NCBI RefSeq assembly: GCF_910586915.1
Contig: NZ_CAJULN010000005.1
Location: 69,045 to 133,044, forward strand
DNA: 64,000 nucleotides
DNA from: an uncultured Bacteroides sp.
Lineage (GTDB): Bacteria > Bacteroidota > Bacteroidia > Bacteroidales > Bacteroidaceae
Direction of reading: 5' to 3'
Part shown: positions 1 to 9,973 of the stretch, one piece after another
How positions within the stretch are numbered: position 1 is the stretch's first letter
Layout of the letters: every line of letters begins with the position of its first letter
Program-made: the position numbers and the translations under genes
Notes under the pieces: generated by a model
Told to the model about the DNA's origin: nothing
Database searches by the model: none
What the model saw: only the letters and a program-made list of their open reading frames with translations

Positions 1-1949
1 AGCTCGGTTTTCTCTTCAATATGTTTCAACACAGCCGTCACAAACGGATTGCTTTCAAAATCACCGCGCACTTGTTCAAAGTCCTGCTTCATCTCGTCGT
101 GCGAACCGTCGGCACCGAATCCGGTCATGGAAGAGAGCGAGAACTCCTTCTTTGCATCTTCATACACCATCTTATCCAGCCCTACGACTGCTTCCTGCCA
201 GGATTTTACGATGCGAATCACATCCTGCGCCGTAATAGTCTCCGGATTCAAGCCGTAAAATTCCTGAATCTTGTTGTAAGCCCACGTCCACTCGTATGTA
301 TAATAATTCTCGTGCATCTCCGAGAAACAAGCATTGATGGACTTCAGCCGATTAATAGTACCTTTCTCAATACCGTCCAACAGACGGTCTATCTCGCTCT
401 TGGGAGCAATCAGCCCGGAGACGTCCACCCACTCGCCGATTCCGATTTCCGTATCTGGTTTCAGTCGTTGGCGGATTTCTTCGTTGCTTTGGAAGTTGAT
501 GCCTTCCAACCGCTTGATAATCGAGTTGCCCAAGAATTTGTGAATGGCTATCTCGTACAAACGGATACCGTTGTTCAAAGAGGAGTTCTTGATTTTGGCA
601 CTTTGGTAAGAATAAATTTCGGACGTCACACCGGATACCCGTCGCAGCTCTTTCAGAATGGAACGTCCTTTGAACATCTTCTGTATGGTATAAGGACTCA
701 GGAGGTTGTAATTGATATAGTCCAACCGGTTCGGGTCCTGACGCTTGTCACGCTTCGGCCATTTCTGCGCGTCACGTATCGTACCCACACTCCGCAGATT
801 GACACCCGGAACCAGGTAAGTCGTATCCCGTTGCTCTATCAGATAAGAAAAAGGAAGGTCGGAAGTATCGGCGTGATTGACGTGGCGCCCCATCACAAGA
901 GAAAATGCCCCGACACGCGCCGGCCACAGGATGTACGAATCGGAAGTGGTTTTCGCCCCTCGCTCCATTGTCCCCTGGTGAATCGGACCTAACTTATACA
1001 TATGGTTGCTTTGATTGGAACCTGAGCCTGCATTCATGAATGAGAACATTCCGGCAATCAGCAAAGTCGATTTGTGATGTGTCACAGTGAAAGGCCCTGC
1101 GAAAATGGCACAGGCTTCTCCGTTCTCCCCCTGGCAGTTACTAAAGAACAAAGAATCGGAAGCGGAATAATTGTGTCCCAATTTACAGGACTGCCCGACG
1201 AAACAACGGCTCAACATCGTACCATCTTCCACCTGCGAACCGGATGAGATAATAAAATCATCGCAAATTACTCCATCGCCGATGCGCACCGGAGCCGTCA
1301 CGTTGCTATTGACACTCCCGTTGGTCAGACGGCAAGTACCGCAAATATGACAATAGTCGCCAATCCGCACATTCCGGATAGAACCGGTATTAAGAATCAT
1401 GACATGGCTGCCGATACTTCCGACGGCAGATGCGTGTTTGCTGGAATAGTAATCCGTAATGGATTTCATACGGTTTATCAGTTCGGGGCGGTGGCGGTAC
1501 AGCGCAAGGATATACGCCTGATGGGCAGACAACTTGTCGTTAATCAGCACCTCACGCCCTCCGGTCTCATTGAGCACTGCCACTTCCACGCCGTTGCCGA
1601 AAGTGGTCAGTCCATCCACCAAGATGATATCTACATTTTCGATAAAGGTATCACTGCCAATCTCATAGTTTGCAATGTAATTCTGAATGTTCTCAATGCA
1701 GCAGTTATCTCCTACCGTCACATTGTGCAGCGTCACATGACGCAATCCCGAATGTTTCTTAATGCCTCCCCGCAATGTAAATTCAGCATCAAATACCCCT
1801 AACTTCACTTCTCCCGAAAAACGGGTGTGATGGACATACTCACAATTAAATCCATCAGCTACCAACACATTTCCCCAATCATCCGCCAGACACGACTGGT
1901 CCTTCAACCGAAGCACTTCCGCTTCGGTCAGTCTACGATAGTCTTTCAT
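1..1949 (-). CDS. DUF4954 family protein with left-handed beta-helix repeats, 3' end outside window
   Basis: The reading frame stays open from the ATG at 1949 (protein begins MKDYRRLTEAEVL) to the window edge, about 649 residues, so the C-terminus is missing. Residues 60-350 contain irregular hexapeptide-type stretches such as VTVGDNCCIENIQNY, GSIRNVRIGDYCHICG and APVRIGDGVICDD. These suggest a left-handed parallel beta-helix like that of nucleotide-sugar acyltransferases and pyrophosphorylases. The length and sequence fit the Bacteroidota family DUF4954. A sugar-phosphate nucleotidyltransferase or acyltransferase-like role is only an inference from the fold; no substrate can be read. It lies 61 bp downstream of hflX on the same strand, with a hairpin between them. 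There is no signal peptide, so the protein is probably cytoplasmic. Confidence 0.8.
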   Translation of the reverse strand, partial: MKDYRRLTEAEVLRLKDQSCLADDWGNVLVADGFNCEYVHHTRFSGEVKLGVFDAEFTLRGGIKKHSGLRHVTLHNVTVGDNCCIENIQNYIANYEIGSDTFIENVDIILVDGLTTFGNGVEVAVLNETGGREVLINDKLSAHQAYILALYRHRPELINRMKSITDYYSSKHASAVGSIGSHVMILNTGSIRNVRIGDYCHICGTCRLTNGSVNSNVTAPVRIGDGVICDDFIISSGSQVEDGTMLSRCFVGQSCKLGHNYSASDSLFFSNCQGENGEACAIFAGPFTVTHHKSTLLIAGMFSFMNAGSGSNQSNHMYKLGPIHQGTMERGAKTTSDSYILWPARVGAFSLVMGRHVNHADTSDLPFSYLIEQRDTTYLVPGVNLRSVGTIRDAQKWPKRDKRQDPNRLDYINYNLLSPYTIQKMFKGRSILKELRRVSGVTSEIYSYQSAKIKNSSLNNGIRLYEIAIHKFLGNSIIKRLEGINFQSNEEIRQRLKPDTEIGIGEWVDVSGLIAPKSEIDRLLDGIEKGTINRLKSINACFSEMHENYYTYEWTWAYNKIQEFYGLNPETITAQDVIRIVKSWQEAVVGLDKMVYEDAKKEFSLSSMTGFGADGSHDEMKQDFEQVRGDFESNPFVTAVLKHIEEKTE

Positions 1950-1964
1950 ACAAATAAATATAGT

Positions 1965-2004
1965 AATGTGCTGCCTTTCCAAAACAGTAAAATAGCAGCA
2001 CATT
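1965..2004 (-). terminator. Hairpin between hflX and the DUF4954 gene
   Basis: The arms AATGTGCTGC (1965-1974) and GCAGCACATT (1995-2004) are a perfect 10-bp inverted repeat with a 20-nt loop in an A/T-rich context, just after the hflX stop. It could end hflX transcripts or only attenuate them. Confidence 0.55.
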
Positions 2005-2010
2005 GATTAA

Positions 2011-3270
2011 TTATTCTTCCTCTTGTTCGTAGGTCTGATAAAGAAAATCGTTATAGGGATATTTCTGAACGTGCAATTCTTTCACTCGCTGATAAACCAC
2101 ACTTTTCAGTTCATCCATATTGATTCGTTCGCGGGCGGAAATAAAGAGGCAGTTGTCCTCCATCTTTGCCATCCACGTCTTCATCAGTTCTTCGAGTGTT
2201 AAGTTTTCCTTTGTTCGGGGGGTAAGGTCGTCCGGCGCTTTCTCCACGTAGGTATAGGCGTCTATTTTATTGAATACAAGTATCATGGGTTTTCCACCGC
2301 CGCCAATTTCGGCAAGTGTCTTATTCACCACCTCAATCTGTTCTTCAAATCCGGGGTGGGAAATATCGACTACGTGCACCAGCAAATCCGCTTCGCGCAC
2401 TTCGTCCAAAGTCGATTTGAAGGAATCGACCAAATCGGTAGGCAACTTACGGATAAATCCTACCGTATCGGACAACAGGAACGGAAGATTCTCTATAATC
2501 ACCTTACGTACGGTAGTGTCGAGCGTAGCAAATAATTTGTTTTCCGCAAAGACTTCGCTCTTTGCCAAAAGGTTCATCATTGTCGATTTGCCGACATTGG
2601 TGTATCCGACCAGTGCAACACGTATCATGCGTCCGCGATTCTTGCGCTGGGTAGCTTTCTGTTTGTCGATTTCCGCCAGGCGTTCTTTCAACAACGACAT
2701 ACGGTTGAGGATGATACGGCGGTCCATTTCGAGCTGTGTCTCACCCGGACCGCGAAGTCCCACCGAACCTTTACCGCCACCTGCACCAGAACCACCTCCC
2801 TGGCGTTCCAAGTGTGTCCAAAGTCGTTGCAGGCGCGGCAACATATATTTATATTGTGCTAACTCCACCTGCGTCTTTGCATTGGCAGTCTGTGCACGCA
2901 TGGCGAATATATCGAGAATCAACGAAGTACGGTCGAGAATCTTCACTTTCAGTTCGGCTTCGATATTGCGAATCTGTTTGGCGGAAAGTTCATCATCGAA
3001 GATGACCATTCCCACTTCACGTTCTTCTTCCTCTTCGTTATGGATATATTGTCTGATTTCTTCCAATTTTCCTTTTCCTACATAAGTCACCGAGTTTGCT
3101 GTGGGTAACTTCTGTGTAAACCGTTTCACAACTTCCGCCCCAGCCGTCTCGGCAAGGAAGGCCAATTCATCCAAATACTCGTTCGTCTTGCGCTCATCCT
3201 GCGTCTGAGTGATAAGCCCGACAAGTATAGCTGTCTCTACTTTGGCTTCGGATATTACAAATTCTTTCAT
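2011..3270 (-). CDS. hflX: GTPase HflX (ribosome-associated)
   Basis: HflX is a P-loop GTPase that binds the 50S subunit and splits or rescues stalled ribosomes. The 419 residues show the family order. An N-terminal HflX domain comes first. A glycine-rich linker follows at about 158-182 (GGGSGAGGGKGSVGLRGPG, ending in GETQLE). The G domain then has G1 GYTNVGKST (about 221-229), G3 DTVGF (268-272) and G4 NKID (334-337). The length is normal for Bacteroidota HflX. The start is the only ATG that gives the usual N-terminus. It is transcribed toward the DUF4954 gene and is probably a single-gene unit with its own -7 element at 3334-3341. Nothing is unusual in the protein. Confidence 0.95.
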   Translation of the reverse strand: MKEFVISEAKVETAILVGLITQTQDERKTNEYLDELAFLAETAGAEVVKRFTQKLPTANSVTYVGKGKLEEIRQYIHNEEEEEREVGMVIFDDELSAKQIRNIEAELKVKILDRTSLILDIFAMRAQTANAKTQVELAQYKYMLPRLQRLWTHLERQGGGSGAGGGKGSVGLRGPGETQLEMDRRIILNRMSLLKERLAEIDKQKATQRKNRGRMIRVALVGYTNVGKSTMMNLLAKSEVFAENKLFATLDTTVRKVIIENLPFLLSDTVGFIRKLPTDLVDSFKSTLDEVREADLLVHVVDISHPGFEEQIEVVNKTLAEIGGGGKPMILVFNKIDAYTYVEKAPDDLTPRTKENLTLEELMKTWMAKMEDNCLFISARERINMDELKSVVYQRVKELHVQKYPYNDFLYQTYEQEEE

Positions 3271-3333
3271 TCTTTATGCTTATTAACGTGAGTTTGATAA
3301 CAAATAAGTGATTGGAAATATGCTCACAAAAGA

Positions 3334-3341
3334 CAAAATTA
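3334..3341 (-). promoter_or_regulatory. Candidate -7 element for hflX
   Basis: On the minus strand this reads TAATTTTG, matching the Bacteroides -7 consensus TAnnTTTG. It lies 64 bp upstream of the hflX ATG. I see no good TTTG -33 element at the usual spacing, so support comes only from the -7 match and the position. Confidence 0.4.
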
Positions 3342-3453
3342 CTATTTTTTTCGTTATGGCAGACGAATTATACAAAGTTTTTAACGTAACGCTTCGTTGG
3401 ATATATCGGTTACTCTACTTCAACAGATTCAACAAATGTCAACAACAAGGCAA

Positions 3454-3513
3454 GACCCTATAAAAAAAGAAAGAGCCCGGTGCAATACCGAACTCTTTCT
3501 TTGTTATAGGGTC
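3454..3513 (-). terminator. Strong terminator of Sus operon 1
   Basis: Long nested inverted repeat. Outer arms are GACCCTATAA and TTATAGGGTC, inner arms are AAAGAAAGAG and CTCTTTCTTT, around a short GC-rich loop. It lies 75 bp past the last gene of the minus-strand operon. Its symmetry with A/T tracts on both arms could let it act on both strands. Confidence 0.75.
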
Positions 3514-3588
3514 ATGTTTAATCAATCCCACTTTGTGAGAGACACTTCCTATTTTTGCCTCTCTTCTTCATTTATTCAAATTCTGCCG

Positions 3589-4089
3589 TTAGAAATCATC
3601 AGCAGAGAAACCAGTCCGACGGAATCCCGAAACCTTATAAGTCAAGCCGTTGTCATCATCGTCGAACTGTACCATATACACGATACTATCGGCAGGCATA
3701 CCGCTTGGTGTCTTCGCTGCATTCTCCAGTACCTTACCGTCGGTAATCTTCACTTTTGATTCATAAGCTACATTATCGGCAAATCCTTCTGTAGAAAAGG
3801 TTCTTTCTGCATAATTCACCTTTACCTTCACTTTATATTCCCAGAAGTTACCCAAATCATCCAGCCACATTTCCGTATTACTATTGTTAGCTGTATTGTA
3901 AGTAGTCATTTGCAAATGACCCACTCCATAAGGGTCTTCCACTTCTTTTCCATCAACAATTGCGTCTACCGTTATCCACCAGTCGCCTGCCATTTTTTCA
4001 ACGGCAGTACCGCCCGGTTCCGTTTCATCCTCGCACGCTACAAAGGCAAAAGCCAATGAAGCCAAAAACAACATCATATATTTCTTCAT
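3589..4089 (-). CDS. Lipoprotein, lipid-binding putative hydrolase-like (last gene of Sus operon 1)
   Basis: This 166-residue protein has a lipoprotein signal (MKKYMMLFLASLAFAFVAC) with the lipidated Cys at 19, followed by an acidic linker. Acidic residues after the Cys are typical of surface-exported lipoproteins in Bacteroides. The rest is one beta-rich domain beginning with MAGDWWITVDA. It resembles the small Bacteroides lipoproteins grouped as lipid-binding putative hydrolases, but I see no catalytic motif and the hydrolase label is weak. It starts 11 bp after the preceding lipoprotein gene, so it belongs to the same transcript and is presumably an accessory surface component of the transporter. 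Confidence 0.75.
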   Translation of the reverse strand: MKKYMMLFLASLAFAFVACEDETEPGGTAVEKMAGDWWITVDAIVDGKEVEDPYGVGHLQMTTYNTANNSNTEMWLDDLGNFWEYKVKVKVNYAERTFSTEGFADNVAYESKVKITDGKVLENAAKTPSGMPADSIVYMVQFDDDDNGLTYKVSGFRRTGFSADDF

Positions 4090-4099
4090 AATCGTATAT

Positions 4100-4792
4100 T
4101 TATTTTTTTACTATAATATCAAAAGACAACTGTCCGGCATAATCAACGGTCCATTTCAAAGTTCCGTCTGCAGGATTCAATTCTGTGTTAGTCATTTGGT
4201 CCATTGAGTCATTCCAGCCTGCAACATAACTTTCCACCGGAGTAATGGTGTTGTCATCGTTCAATTCAAATTTGCCCACCATTGCGTAATCCGGGCCATA
4301 GCCTGCACGTTGGTCATACCAGCCTCCTAAGAAATCGCTGATATAAAATACACCGGGTTTCAACTGGAAGATGATGATTTCATATCCGCCAAAAGCCACC
4401 TCGGAAGGGACGGTACGCTTACTTCCCTCAGCCACGGTATAGATTCCCGACTTTAAAGGAGATTCCGTATTATCTGCCACATATACTGTTCTTGTGAAAG
4501 TTTTGGCAAAACCATCTTCATTATAGGCTGCATACACCAGATTATAGATACCCGGGGTGTTTACATCCACACTTCCTTTTACCTGTACGGAAGAGGTAAT
4601 ATCTTCACCGTTCATTTCCGCATAGTATCCCGGTTCCACAAAAGGTTGCCCCTTCTCTATAACTATCTTCTCGCCTCCTTCTCTTTCCAACGTTACGAAA
4701 TAGGTGACTTTCGAAGTATCATCCGTTGATTTGTCGCAAGCTCCAAAAACGAACGGCAAACATACCAATATGCTATATAATATTTTTTTCAT
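4100..4792 (-). CDS. Surface lipoprotein with DUF5011/DUF5012-type Ig-like domain
   Basis: The 230-residue protein has a lipobox VFGAC near residue 19. An Ig-like domain at about 35-105 (FVEPGYYAEMNGEDITSSV through GIYNLVYAAYNEDGFAKTF) matches the bacterial-surface Ig-like DUF5011 type. A beta-rich C-terminal domain of the DUF5012 kind follows. Such proteins often sit downstream of SusD in the operon and act as extra surface glycan- or peptide-binding proteins; binding here is inferred. It follows susD by 27 bp and precedes the last lipoprotein gene by 10 bp. Confidence 0.8.
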   Translation of the reverse strand: MKKILYSILVCLPFVFGACDKSTDDTSKVTYFVTLEREGGEKIVIEKGQPFVEPGYYAEMNGEDITSSVQVKGSVDVNTPGIYNLVYAAYNEDGFAKTFTRTVYVADNTESPLKSGIYTVAEGSKRTVPSEVAFGGYEIIIFQLKPGVFYISDFLGGWYDQRAGYGPDYAMVGKFELNDDNTITPVESYVAGWNDSMDQMTNTELNPADGTLKWTVDYAGQLSFDIIVKK

Positions 4793-4819
4793 ATATAAAA
4801 CTTACTAAGTTATTAGCTT

Positions 4820-6316
4820 CTATTTAACATCCCACCAAACCGGAGTGCTGCCCGGTACTGCTGCCGGAGTATTCGTATTATGCTGACGTGCGCTTAAAGG
4901 ATAAGTCATGCGCTTCATCAATCCGCCCGCTTCCAAACCGTTAGTCCACGGAGCAACCAAATCGCCCGGAGTATATACAGATGCGTCTTTTTGTATCTCA
5001 GCCGCCGAATGAGACGACAGTTTCGGACAATCCGTACGACGGATTTCGCTCCATGCTTCCATATGATCCATATAGAAAAGAGCAACCCATTTCTGCATAT
5101 AGATAAGATTCAGCTTATCTGCCGATGTCGAAACAGTAGCCCATGCACACTCTCCCTCCAATATGCTACTCTCCTGTCCTGCAAATCCACGAACTGCAAA
5201 GTCGGCGGCAACTCCCGCTTCATACGCACTCTTTGCAGCGGTATCGTTATTCAGGAAACGGATATATACTTCCGCAATCAAGAATTGCAGTTCGGCTTGA
5301 GTAAAGAAGTAAACAGGTTTGGTGGCTCCGATGGAATAATCAATGGCGCTCACATTTTTATTCTTCCAGTTATCCGTTCCCAAAACACTTTGCATATGTG
5401 TTTTTCCTCCGGGAAGCTGTCCGACATACTTTCCGTCCGCATCCGTTTTATTAATACCGTAATCGATGCGGGGGTCATCCGTAGCAGTCAGGTATGAAAT
5501 AAGCGGATAGGCTGCACAATGATTGCCCGTCAATCCGACGGCATTCGTATTATACCACGGATTGCGCTTATCTGTTTCATCCAAGAAGCAATCCAGTTTC
5601 ACGTCTCCGGCAAAGAATTCATTATTTTGTACCAGCGCCTTCACTTTTTCCGTATAAGCGGCAGCATCCACATTGGCGTCAATGAAGCGCAAGTACATAC
5701 GCAAACGGAGAGCATTGGCGAATCCTTTCCATTGGGAGAGGTTTCTGTTGAATATCAAATCGGGCACATCCATAGCGCTTCCGTCCAATGCGGCTTCTGC
5801 CATGTCGATTTCATTCAGTACGCCTTTGTACACAACATCGCCCGCGTCCCACTTGGGAGTTGCATTGGCATTTCCCTGCAAAGCCTCCGAATAAGGCGAG
5901 TCGCTGGTGTTGTCCACCATGATTTGAAAAGCATATGCTCTCAAGATGGTAGTGGCAAACCGGTCGGCAGGATTGGAGGTCTTTGCCAAAACCTGGTTTG
6001 CATCTTCCAATGCCCCAGCAAACAAGGTTCGATAAGAATAATCCATCTGCTGTGATGCTTCGGTAAATGTATATTCGCACAGCGTATTATACTGATTGGA
6101 TTCCGGTTTTTGCTCATAATACTGTGCAAAGAACCCTGCGTAGTTATAGACTTCTCCTCCTACCACCGAAGCAATGGATGCACTGATGGAAGGAAATATC
6201 AAATCGGCCGTTATCTGGTCGTTCATCGGATAGTTAGGGTCATCATTGATATCCAAGTCGCAACTGGTGAAAAGCACTGTAGTTGCCAATGATGCATATA
6301 ATAGTATTTTCTTCAT
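4820..6316 (-). CDS. SusD/RagB-like outer-membrane lipoprotein (SusD-like_2 type)
   Basis: This is the ligand-capturing lid of a SusC/SusD transporter, anchored on the outer face of the outer membrane. The 498 residues begin with a lipoprotein signal (lipobox LFTSC, Cys 19) and the typical early segment DLDINDDPNYP. Helical repeats follow, and the C-terminus carries MKRMTYPLSARQHN. The sequence fits the SusD/RagB subfamily with a DxNxxPN-like N-terminus. It starts 12 bp after susC, so the two are co-transcribed and surely work as a pair. The substrate cannot be read from the sequence, and no glycoside hydrolase or peptidase gene is in the operon. Confidence 0.92.
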   Translation of the reverse strand: MKKILLYASLATTVLFTSCDLDINDDPNYPMNDQITADLIFPSISASIASVVGGEVYNYAGFFAQYYEQKPESNQYNTLCEYTFTEASQQMDYSYRTLFAGALEDANQVLAKTSNPADRFATTILRAYAFQIMVDNTSDSPYSEALQGNANATPKWDAGDVVYKGVLNEIDMAEAALDGSAMDVPDLIFNRNLSQWKGFANALRLRMYLRFIDANVDAAAYTEKVKALVQNNEFFAGDVKLDCFLDETDKRNPWYNTNAVGLTGNHCAAYPLISYLTATDDPRIDYGINKTDADGKYVGQLPGGKTHMQSVLGTDNWKNKNVSAIDYSIGATKPVYFFTQAELQFLIAEVYIRFLNNDTAAKSAYEAGVAADFAVRGFAGQESSILEGECAWATVSTSADKLNLIYMQKWVALFYMDHMEAWSEIRRTDCPKLSSHSAAEIQKDASVYTPGDLVAPWTNGLEAGGLMKRMTYPLSARQHNTNTPAAVPGSTPVWWDVK

Positions 6317-6328
6317 ATTTATTGCTGT

Positions 6329-9300
6329 TTAAAATTTAACCATTAAGTTGAAACCGAAACGGCGCGAACTGGGGTTAGCCGTATATTCCCCATAGTTACC
6401 TTCAAGGTCATTACCGAATGAAGTCATTTCGGGATCAATAAATGTATTGCTGGATGGAGTCCAAACAAACAAGTTGTTGCCATAGGCCGAGACTTTGATT
6501 GCCTGGAAAGGAGTTTTTGCCAGCCATTTCTTCGGCAAATCCCAACCTAACACGACCGAGCGAAGTTTGACATAGGATTTATCTACCAAGAAGCAGCTTC
6601 CCATATCCGAACCGCCATCACCCCAATATTGATAGATGTTGGAACTGGTAATAGGAGTTGTATTTTCCACATATGTCACTTGGTCGCCATTTACTATTTT
6701 ATTTACCGAGTTGGGGACAATAAAGGGGTTGCGGTCGTTGTAAGCCGTCTGTATCGCATTACCAGTGAAGTAGTTGATATCTTTGGTACGCGAATACATG
6801 ACTCCACCCTGACGGATATCGAAGTCAACACCCAAGCTCAGCCCTTTATACTTCAAATTGGTAGCTACACCCATCTGGTATTTATTATTCATATTTCCGC
6901 AAATACCAAACTCGGTGTCTGCAACAGGCAGACCTGTGGAGGAGTTTACGACAATTCTTCCCTGCGGGTCGCGTTCGGGCACCTGCGCTTTAAATACGCC
7001 GACAGGCATTCCGGTTACGGCATACATACTTGTACCGCCGTTCAAACCGTAGATAATGGTGATTCCGCCCAATTCTTCCGGCAGACTGATTACCTTACTT
7101 TGGTTTTTGGTAAAATTCCAGGTAAGTTCCCAGGAAAAATCTTTCGTTCGTATGGGAGTAGCACTGACCAACACTTCAATACCATGATTGCGAATCTTAC
7201 CCAAATTCATGTTTTGTGCCGTATATCCTGAAGCGGGGTCCATTGCCAACGAGAAAATCTGCTTGTCGGTATTGCGGTTATAGTAAGATACGTCAAACGA
7301 CAATCTGTTTTTCAAGAAAGCCATGTTCAAGCCTATTTCAGCTTCCGTAGTCATTTCCGGACTTAAAGTGTTGCTTCCAAGCACATTTCCTGCCGAATAA
7401 GCGTTGACTCCTCCCAACGGGAAAGTGAGCGAACCGAAAGGGATACTGTTTGATGACTGTCCGTATACGGGATTGACCATATATACACTGGCGTCGTTAC
7501 CCGTCTTACCCCAACTGGCACGTAACTTACCGAAAGTGATGGCTTCTTTCCATGCGTCTTTCAACAATTCGCTGAAAATAAAACTACCTGTAAATCCCGG
7601 ATAAAAGAAGCTGCGATTGCCTTTGGGGAGCGTTGACGACCAGTCGTTGCGGGCAGTAACCGTCAAGTAGAGCATATTTTTCCATGCACCTTCAAACTGT
7701 CCGAACACACCCATCAGGCGCCTCAACTCCATACGTTGGCTAACGATAGGTGTTTTGCTGGTATTCTTGAGGTTGAACCATGTCGGGATTGTCAAGTCGT
7801 TCACTTCCGAATAGAGATAAGAAGATTTACGCTCGTTGCCATTGAATCCCACCAATGCGTTGACATTAAAATCACTGACCGGCATACTGAAGCTAAGCAA
7901 AAGGTCTTGATTGATTTCACGGCGACGGGTGATTTGCTCCGAATATTGTCCGGTTTCGCCGGAGAACGGGCTGCTTGAGCCTTGCCCCTCTCCATTGGGA
8001 GTTCCTTCATAATAAAGAGCATACAGATTCGGCTTTCCCTTATCGCTTTGTCCCGTTGTCGTATCCAGTCCCATGCGATATGTAAACTTGAAGTATTTCA
8101 AGAACTCATAATCCAACTGGAATTTTCCATAGAATCTTTCCGATTCGTATCCGTTCAGATAGTTGTTCAATATGTAATACGGATTCATTACCCCATACGG
8201 AGTGTAATAATATCCCGGCGTATTGAACGGGTCGTTCTGATCTTCCAGCCCAATGATGCTTACATCGCGCGGAGACTGATACAAGGAGTTGAGCATGGAT
8301 AGTCCCTGTCCGGTAGTCGCAAATTTATTTTGCTGGCGAGCATAGTTTAATGAAGAAGAGAATGTCAATGCACCGACTTTATGACTACCACGTGCAGAAA
8401 ACGTATATTTGTCATAACTGTCGGCATCTGTAGGAATCATACCATCATCGCTGATTTGAGAGAAAGAAACAAAATAATCACTCTTGTCGGTAGCTCCGTT
8501 GAACGAGATACTGTTACTGTATCTGAATCCTGCATCGAAAAAGTCTTTGATATTGTCGGGCATTGCTACATAAGGTTTCAACTTCTGGGAGTTGTTGTAT
8601 ACATTGCCCCATAACTGCATGGAACCGTCAAAACGAGGTCCCCACGAACCATTTTCCAATTCCGTATGGTTGCCATTCCATCCCATACCGAATTCATTCT
8701 GAAATTCGGGCAGACGTAGAACGGTAGACCATTGCACGCCACCGTTATACTCTACTCCGACACCTTTGTCCTTCCGGCCGCTTTTGGTAGTAATCATGAC
8801 CACACCGTTGGCCGCCCGGCTTCCATACAAAGCAGTAGCCGCAGCACCTTTCAAGATGGTCATGTTTGCCACATCGTCGGGATTGATAGCATTGGCTCCG
8901 TTTCCAAAATCGTATCCGCTGTTCAACCCATCGGTAGAGGATACTGTGGAGTTGTTCAACGGTACTCCATCTACGACATACAGTGGTTGATTGGTACCGG
9001 ACAGTGAGCTGACTCCACGGATAATCACCGAATTGGATGCTCCCGGGTCGGATGAAGTATTGGATATCTGTACACCGGCAATCTTACCTGCCAAACTTGA
9101 CATGACATCCGAAGTACGGTTCTCGGCAATCTTGTCACCGCCCACGGAAGTCGCCGAATAACCTAATGCTTTCTCCGACCGCTTTATTCCCATTGCCGTG
9201 ACAACAACTTCGTCAATTTGCTGAGCATCAGATTTGAGTACAATTCTCAGATTAGGCTTGACGGCCACTTCCTGTGTCTGCATTCCGATGTACGAAACCT

Positions 9301-9520
9301 GCAAAGTCTTTGCAGAACTTGGTACATTCGTCAAATTGAAATTACCATTTACATCTGTAATCGTACCTTGAGTGGTACCTTTTACTAACACAGAAGCGCC
9401 AACAACAGGCTGCCCATCCTCTTCCGAAATCACAACACCTGTGATGTTCAAAGTCTGAGCAGTTACCAAACTTATACCTGTAAAAAGGCAAGCCAATAAC
9501 AGCATCAATTTTCTTTTCAT
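6329..9520 (-). CDS. SusC/RagA TonB-dependent outer-membrane transporter 1
   Basis: TonB-dependent importer of 1,063 residues. Domains in order: signal peptide (1-21, ending VTAQ), carboxypeptidase-regulatory-like beta-sandwich (about 23-100, VGASVLVKGTTQGTITD), a TonB-box-like DEVVVTAMG segment, the plug with the SusC signature LYVVDGVPLNN, and a C-terminal beta-barrel ending in FGFNLMVKF with a terminal aromatic. The length is normal. It is the first gene of a four-gene operon with susD and two lipoproteins. A -7 element lies about 57 bp upstream. No ECF sigma/anti-sigma pair or hybrid two-component system is nearby. The only neighbour on the other side is a divergent tyrosine recombinase. 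Confidence 0.95.
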   Translation of the reverse strand: MKRKLMLLLACLFTGISLVTAQTLNITGVVISEEDGQPVVGASVLVKGTTQGTITDVNGNFNLTNVPSSAKTLQVSYIGMQTQEVAVKPNLRIVLKSDAQQIDEVVVTAMGIKRSEKALGYSATSVGGDKIAENRTSDVMSSLAGKIAGVQISNTSSDPGASNSVIIRGVSSLSGTNQPLYVVDGVPLNNSTVSSTDGLNSGYDFGNGANAINPDDVANMTILKGAAATALYGSRAANGVVMITTKSGRKDKGVGVEYNGGVQWSTVLRLPEFQNEFGMGWNGNHTELENGSWGPRFDGSMQLWGNVYNNSQKLKPYVAMPDNIKDFFDAGFRYSNSISFNGATDKSDYFVSFSQISDDGMIPTDADSYDKYTFSARGSHKVGALTFSSSLNYARQQNKFATTGQGLSMLNSLYQSPRDVSIIGLEDQNDPFNTPGYYYTPYGVMNPYYILNNYLNGYESERFYGKFQLDYEFLKYFKFTYRMGLDTTTGQSDKGKPNLYALYYEGTPNGEGQGSSSPFSGETGQYSEQITRRREINQDLLLSFSMPVSDFNVNALVGFNGNERKSSYLYSEVNDLTIPTWFNLKNTSKTPIVSQRMELRRLMGVFGQFEGAWKNMLYLTVTARNDWSSTLPKGNRSFFYPGFTGSFIFSELLKDAWKEAITFGKLRASWGKTGNDASVYMVNPVYGQSSNSIPFGSLTFPLGGVNAYSAGNVLGSNTLSPEMTTEAEIGLNMAFLKNRLSFDVSYYNRNTDKQIFSLAMDPASGYTAQNMNLGKIRNHGIEVLVSATPIRTKDFSWELTWNFTKNQSKVISLPEELGGITIIYGLNGGTSMYAVTGMPVGVFKAQVPERDPQGRIVVNSSTGLPVADTEFGICGNMNNKYQMGVATNLKYKGLSLGVDFDIRQGGVMYSRTKDINYFTGNAIQTAYNDRNPFIVPNSVNKIVNGDQVTYVENTTPITSSNIYQYWGDGGSDMGSCFLVDKSYVKLRSVVLGWDLPKKWLAKTPFQAIKVSAYGNNLFVWTPSSNTFIDPEMTSFGNDLEGNYGEYTANPSSRRFGFNLMVKF

Positions 9521-9973
9521 AAATTCTCTCTTAAAGTTTAACTTTTCATTAATTGTTTCTTAACTCTAACACTTTGCAAATGTATTAATAAATATGAAAC
9601 CAACAATCAATTCAATAAAAAAAGGTTTCAAATCTAACACATTATTATTTTAATAATGCTTTTTTATATAAAAAGATATTAGTTTGAGGTATAAAAACTG
9701 CTTTTAACAAAACTATGTAGTGTTATTTTGCTCAAACAAAATGTCTTATTTAAGATTTTCTTTGCTTATTTTTCGTCACAAAACCTCTTCTTTGACGCAT
9801 CTTTTTGCTTTTCGCACAGGAATTACTATAAAAAAGTAGTATTTAATTCTAAGTTTTGTGAATACTGGGTTTCCGCAGGATTATTTATTCAGAGATATTA
9901 ATGCATCTTCATCTTTTGGTGTAGTATAGGAACTATGTTTCATTTGTTCTATTATTAACTAAAAAGAAAAAGT
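9521..9973. promoter_or_regulatory. Divergent AT-rich control region between susC 1 and the recombinase
   Basis: About 450 bp with no gene. On the susC side, 9577-9584 reads TACATTTG on the minus strand, a good -7 element; a weak ATTG sits at roughly the -33 distance. Small dyads are GTTTGAG (9682-9688) with CTCAAAC (9731-9737), and TACTA (9824-9828) with TAGTA near 9836-9840. I could not find the 15-30 bp matched inverted repeats expected of an invertible promoter. The region is long enough to hold regulator sites that I cannot identify. Confidence 0.5.

Noticed and set aside
9521..9973. Invertible promoter upstream of susC 1
   Set aside because: I found only dyads of 5-7 bp; matched inverted repeats long enough for a recombinase were not seen. 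Kept as a question, not as a feature.
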